From positions 74,971-138,970 of the forward strand of contig JBMFOU010000004.1 in assembly GCA_049969475.1 (NCBI GenBank): a stretch of DNA of 64,000 nt. Direction: 5' to 3'. How positions within the stretch are numbered: position 1 is the stretch's first letter; each line of letters opens with the position of its first letter. Both the position numbers and the translations under genes were made by a program. The notes below the pieces were generated by a model. It was given only the letters and a program-made list of their open reading frames with translations, was not told the DNA's origin and did no database searches. Positions 60,496 through 64,000 of this stretch are shown here, piece after piece. This DNA comes from UBA2030 sp049969475. GTDB lineage: Bacteria > Bacteroidota > Bacteroidia > Bacteroidales > TTA-H9.

Positions 60496-62832
60496 ATGAA
60501 GAAATTTTCATTCTTTAGCCTTTTCTCAATTCTCATTATCTTTTGGTCAGGGCTGAATGCCCAGGAGACACGGCGTATCTGTGGTCAGGTGCGCGACGAG
60601 AGCGGACGTCCATTGCCCATGGCCTATGTTTCTTTGGAGCAGCCGGTAAAAACGGCAGTAACCGACGAAGGGGGTAATTTTTGCATCGCGGGTCTTCGTC
60701 CCGGGGTTTATCATCTGCACATTAGTTTCTTGGGTTACAATTGTATTCACGATTGTGTGGCCGATTTGAGTTCCGGCGATGCCTGGCTCGACCTTTCCAT
60801 GCAACCTGAAGCAAAAAACCTCAGCGGGGTGGAGGTTAGTGCTGAAAATCAACGCAAACCCCAGGCGTTGTCGGGGGTATCGACTGAAGTAGCCCGAAAG
60901 GCTGACCTGTTGACACATCAGAGAAGTAATTTGATAAAATCGCTGGAATATATGCCGGGTCTGAGAGCCATGGAGATAGGGCAGGGGCTGGCCAAACCGG
61001 TGATACGGGGTTTAGGTTTCGACCGTGTGGTGGTGGCCGAGCAGGGTGTGAAGCAAGAGGGACAACAATGGGGAGCCGACCACGGCCTCGAAATAGATGC
61101 TTTTGGCGTGGAAGAGCTCGAGGTGGTGAAAGGACCCCTTTCTTTGCTGGTTGGCTCCGATGCAGTAGGAGGTGCTCTGATGCTTAAAGCACCAACAGTG
61201 CCTGCCGAAGGCACGTTTTCGGGTGAGGCTACCCTGACCGGACATTCGGTGAACGATTATGCTGCAGCCAGCATAGGTCTGAAAGGGAATCATAGAGGCT
61301 GGTTCAGCCATTTGAGGACTTCCCTTATTTCTTACGCCGACTACCGGGTACCCGCCGACAGTTTTTTTTACAACAACTTCAGGTTACCGATTTTTAATCA
61401 TCGACTAAAAAATACGGCAGGTAATGAACGCAGTATTCAACTGGGCACAGGCTTTGTAAACTCAAAGTCGCTCACCCGTGTTTTATATTCTGATTACTAT
61501 TCCAGAGCCGGATTTTTTCCGGGTGCACACGGTATTCCTACCCTCAACAAAATTTTACCCGGCGGCAGCAGTCGCAATATTGAACTGCCCTATCAGGAGG
61601 TATTTCACAGAAAAACCCTCATCAATCAGGTTTTTTATGGTATCACCCAAAAATGGAGTCTTACCGGTGGTTACCAGGATAATCTGCGTAGAGAGTGGTC
61701 GAAATTTCACACGCATTATCCCAATCAGCCGCCCCCTGATACCAACCCTGACCTGGAGTTGCAACTTCGACTGAAAACCCTGAGCTTGGGTGTGGAAACC
61801 GAGCCTATGGATGGCTTAGGATGGCTTGCGGGCTTTCAGGTGCAGCATCAATGGAACCAGACAGCAGGGTACATGTTTTTGCTGGCTCCCTATCGCCGGA
61901 CCCAGGCGGGAACCTTTGTTGTCTACCGGGGTGAATCCTCTCCGCAGTTTCGATACAGTGCCGGACTGCGATACGATTATGGCTTTATGCACATCGATAG
62001 TGTTTATTCGGAATATGCAGGGAAGGTGAAAAGCCACAATCTGCGCAAAACCTTCCACAGCCTCACTTTTTCGTTGGGTGGCGAATGGCAGGTAAATCCG
62101 CATGTGCGCTGGGTGGTAAATCTGGGCAAGGGCTTCCGACTCCCCTCGGCTATGGAACTCTCGGCCAATGGCATACACCACGGTAGCTTCCGTTACGAAT
62201 TGGGAAACCCCAACCTGAAACCCGAAAACATGTACCAACTCGATGGGGGCTTTTACTACGAAACCCACGACATTTCTTTACAGTTTACTCCTTTTATAGC
62301 TTATGCGCCTGATTTTATTTTTCTTACCCCCACAGGTAGTTACCAATTGCCGGATGGAACGCCAGTGGCCGAGGCCGATGCAGGTCAGGTATTTATTTAT
62401 CGGCAGGCGCATGCTTTGCGTACAGGGGCTGAAATGAAACTTACAGGTCGTTGGGGCCCGGGATTTTTTACCACCCTGGCCGGTGATTATGTGTATGCCA
62501 CCGATTTTGATTACCCCCTTCCTTTCACTCCGCCTGCCGGGGCTCATCTCGAGCTGGGTCAATCCTTCAACCAGGGCTCGTGGAAAATCAGCTGGGGCTC
62601 AACCTTACATGCTATTAGCGCCCAAAACCGTGTAGCACGCAATGAGCTACCCACCCGTGGATATATTACCCAAGATATTATCTTTGCCCTACAAAAACAT
62701 AGGTACCGCTTCATGCTTCAGTGGCTCAATATCTGGAACCAAAGGTATTTTAATCATATCGCCTTTTACCGCATCATTGAGCTTCCTGAAGCAGGAAGTA
62801 ACCTCCAACTTACACTCCATATAAGTTTCTAA
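60496..62832 (+). CDS. TonB-dependent receptor, ZnuD-like (probable metal uptake)
   Basis: The product is 778 residues from ATG 60496, giving a signal peptide ending SGLNAQ. A carboxypeptidase-like domain (PMAYVSLEQPVKTAVTDEGG) is followed by the plug (PVIRGLGFDRVVVAEQGVKQ, WGADHGLEIDAFGVEELEVV) and the barrel. The ADHGLEID block resembles the SPDHA region of ZnuD zinc receptors. Two small genes follow directly: a Cys/His-rich secreted protein and a His-rich DUF4625 lipoprotein, which fits zinc or a related metal. A 10-base palindrome, CCAGCGCTGG, lies upstream at 60361-60370; no Zur box was recognised. Confidence 0.84.
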   Translation: MKKFSFFSLFSILIIFWSGLNAQETRRICGQVRDESGRPLPMAYVSLEQPVKTAVTDEGGNFCIAGLRPGVYHLHISFLGYNCIHDCVADLSSGDAWLDLSMQPEAKNLSGVEVSAENQRKPQALSGVSTEVARKADLLTHQRSNLIKSLEYMPGLRAMEIGQGLAKPVIRGLGFDRVVVAEQGVKQEGQQWGADHGLEIDAFGVEELEVVKGPLSLLVGSDAVGGALMLKAPTVPAEGTFSGEATLTGHSVNDYAAASIGLKGNHRGWFSHLRTSLISYADYRVPADSFFYNNFRLPIFNHRLKNTAGNERSIQLGTGFVNSKSLTRVLYSDYYSRAGFFPGAHGIPTLNKILPGGSSRNIELPYQEVFHRKTLINQVFYGITQKWSLTGGYQDNLRREWSKFHTHYPNQPPPDTNPDLELQLRLKTLSLGVETEPMDGLGWLAGFQVQHQWNQTAGYMFLLAPYRRTQAGTFVVYRGESSPQFRYSAGLRYDYGFMHIDSVYSEYAGKVKSHNLRKTFHSLTFSLGGEWQVNPHVRWVVNLGKGFRLPSAMELSANGIHHGSFRYELGNPNLKPENMYQLDGGFYYETHDISLQFTPFIAYAPDFIFLTPTGSYQLPDGTPVAEADAGQVFIYRQAHALRTGAEMKLTGRWGPGFFTTLAGDYVYATDFDYPLPFTPPAGAHLELGQSFNQGSWKISWGSTLHAISAQNRVARNELPTRGYITQDIIFALQKHRYRFMLQWLNIWNQRYFNHIAFYRIIELPEAGSNLQLTLHISF

Positions 62833-62835
62833 GGT

Positions 62836-63192
62836 ATGTTGGTTAAGATGTCGCGCAAAACCTTGCTTGCCATTGGGCTGGTGCTCGTATTCAGTGCACC
62901 CCGCCTTTTGCAAGACCTCCACAGGTTCTCGGGACATCCGCATACCCTTATCTCATGCGCTTGCGCCAATAACACTGCCTCCTGTAGCCTCGAAGAACAC
63001 AAAGAGGCCTGTCCTATATGTTCTTTCGAGCTGTTCCAGACTACCACACACCAATTTATCGTTCTCCTTCCGGAGATAGTTCTCCTCCGAACGATAACCT
63101 TCGGAACCCTCGTTTCAGACTACTCCGTCAACAATCCTTATACTGTCTTACCCCGGGCTCCGCCGGCAGCAGCTATTACAGCCAACATGTAG
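62836..63192 (+). CDS. Small secreted Cys-rich protein of the metal TonB locus
   Basis: The product is 118 residues with a hydrophobic N-terminal segment. The middle holds ISCACANNTASCSLEEHKEACPICSFELF, here split as ISCACANN, ASCSLEEHK and ACPICSF. A weak hydrophobic stretch and a Pro/Ala-rich C-terminus follow. The start is 3 bases after the receptor stop; ATG 62848 is an alternative. I recognise no named family. Small cysteine/histidine proteins of this kind often accompany metal receptors in Bacteroidota, so metal binding is inferred. Confidence 0.65.
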   Translation: MLVKMSRKTLLAIGLVLVFSAPRLLQDLHRFSGHPHTLISCACANNTASCSLEEHKEACPICSFELFQTTTHQFIVLLPEIVLLRTITFGTLVSDYSVNNPYTVLPRAPPAAAITANM

Positions 63193-63300
63193 ATATCATT
63201 GAAAGAGGTTCTTAACGCCCTTTCAGTCGATGGTTATTGATTCCGGATGAAAACAGGCCGGAAGGTTATATTTTTATAAACATCTAAAAATTAATTAATT

Positions 63301-63753
63301 ATGAAAAAAATATTTTGGGTAATTCCTTTGATAGCTAGTATTTTGATTTTTTTGTCCTCCTGCGAGAAAGACAAGGATACCGTAAAACCAGTAATTGAAC
63401 TGCACGAGCCTGCAGAGGGCGATACGCTGTGGGTGGGACAGGATGTACATTTTGAGGCCGATTTCAGTGATGATGTCGAACTGAAAGCCTGGAAAGTTGA
63501 CATACACAACGATTTCGACGGACATGGGCATAAAAGCTCGCTGGCCGATGAAGAACCCTGGTTGTACACGCAAAGCTGGAATTTTGAGCCGGGCTTGCGC
63601 AACAGCCATGTACATACGCATGAAATTGTTGTGCCCTCCGAGGTGAATGGAAAACCCATTGCCACTGGGCCTTATCATGTGATGGTTTATTGCACCGATG
63701 CGGCTGGCAATGAAAGCTGGACAGTGGTGAAAGTGCAGATCGCCCGCAGATAG
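63301..63753 (+). CDS. DUF4625 lipoprotein, His-rich
   Basis: The product is 150 residues with a lipobox (FLSSC, Cys21). The mature part is one immunoglobulin-like domain: PVIELHEPAEGDTLWVGQDVHF, then YHVMVYCTDAAGNES and a final strand. Histidines cluster in HNDFDGHGHK and HVHTHEI, which could bind zinc or another metal at the cell surface. It lies about 110 bases after the Cys-rich gene and ends with a terminator. It is the third gene of the ZnuD-like receptor locus. Confidence 0.82.
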   Translation: MKKIFWVIPLIASILIFLSSCEKDKDTVKPVIELHEPAEGDTLWVGQDVHFEADFSDDVELKAWKVDIHNDFDGHGHKSSLADEEPWLYTQSWNFEPGLRNSHVHTHEIVVPSEVNGKPIATGPYHVMVYCTDAAGNESWTVVKVQIARR

Positions 63754-63774
63754 GTCTTTGCGATGTTTTATTGA

Positions 63775-63807
63775 AAGGTCTTCTCATAATCTGGGAAGGC
63801 CTTTTTT
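63775..63807 (+). terminator. Intrinsic terminator of the metal receptor operon
   Basis: AAGGTCTTC (63775-63783) pairs with GAAGGCCTT (63795-63803) with one G-U pair, followed by TTTT. Confidence 0.8.
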
Positions 63808-63818
63808 AATGTTTTTTT

Positions 63819-64000
63819 AGCCATGAATGCACGAATGTTTTATTGCCACGAATGCACGAATATTTATAAGATTTATTCGTTTTTTATTCGTGAATTCGTG
63901 GCTTTTATTATTTGCCACGGATGCACTAATGTTTTTTATAGCCACGAATGCACGAATGTTTTATTGCCACGAATGCACGAATATTTATAAGATTTATTCG
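63819..64000. repeat. Tandem repeat with 121-base period, running out of the window
   Basis: The 61 bases at 63819-63879 recur at 63940-64000 with one change (CCATG to CCACG), a period of 121 bases. Each unit contains several copies of GCCACGAATGCACGAAT and one inverted form (ATTCGTGAATTCGTGGC at about 63886-63902), so it can fold into hairpins. There are no unique spacers of CRISPR kind. At least part of a third unit may follow beyond the window. Confidence 0.88.

Noticed and set aside
63819..64000. Terminal repeats as a CRISPR array
   Set aside because: Units contain inverted copies, spacing is irregular, the intervening sequence is also repeated, and no cas genes are present.

Overview
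The window is a chromosomal segment of a Bacteroidota bacterium, most likely from the Bacteroidales/Marinilabiliales side. The evidence is type IX secretion and gliding-type genes (porU, a porP/sprF homologue, gldJ, gldH), SusC-like TonB receptors with carboxypeptidase-like N-terminal domains, many lipoproteins, DUF4114, DUF4625, DUF6029 and Omp28 proteins, and promoters of the Bacteroidota type (TTG, about 19 bases, TAnnTTTG). Acetate kinase, a 3-hydroxyacyl-CoA dehydrogenase and a class II HMG-CoA reductase would suit a fermentative or microaerobic life, but that is inference. Genus cannot be read from the sequence. Nearly all of the window is ordinary, densely packed chromosome. No phage, insertion sequence or CRISPR array was seen.

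Layout. 1-4406: partial porU, divergent from a porP/sprF homologue and gldJ. 4419-7885: a metal-related operon (HYC_CC_PP-type protein, TonB receptor, two HMA proteins). 7993-13273: holB, ricT, gldH and a class A penicillin-binding protein. 13288-15649: an Lrp regulator divergent from a PLP trans-sulfuration enzyme, then a Bcp peroxiredoxin. 15904-20319: LVIVD/DUF4114 lipoprotein, recA, TPR lipoprotein. 20326-25493, minus strand: Hpt protein, Cys-rich small membrane protein, M50B-like protease, a degenerate membrane histidine kinase, and a pair of nucleases. 25611-32456: mnmD, Nudix, two acylphosphatase genes, gatE, a YdeI-like gene, gatD, a VOC protein, and tRNA-Glu. 32743-37029: mevalonate pathway cluster. 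37151-44308: lpdA, a SixA-like phosphatase, ppk1, ackA and a 3-hydroxyacyl-CoA dehydrogenase. 44531-48162: M64 peptidase and a TPR/LuxR regulator. 48319-53877: a candidate small RNA and a redox operon (TlpA, DUF6029 outer-membrane protein, Omp28, DsbD). 54092-60212: priA, an RlmL-like methyltransferase, a TVP38 protein and ettA. 60496-63753: a second metal TonB operon, ending in a 121-base-period repeat that runs out of the window.

The most notable content is an apparent archaeal-type tRNA-dependent amidotransferase, GatD plus GatE, in a bacterial genome. The two genes form one operon behind a good Bacteroidota promoter, with a YdeI-like gene between them. A tRNA-Glu(UUC) gene and mnmD, whose product modifies U34 of tRNAs such as Glu and Gln, lie within 7 kb. 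Other points of interest are a Cas4-like Fe-S nuclease whose exonuclease domain has lost its first catalytic motif beside an intact DEDDy exonuclease, a canonical/degenerate acylphosphatase pair, a short CVNC motif shared by a surface lipoprotein and its neighbouring DsbD, and a promoter-hairpin-terminator unit that looks like an unannotated small RNA.
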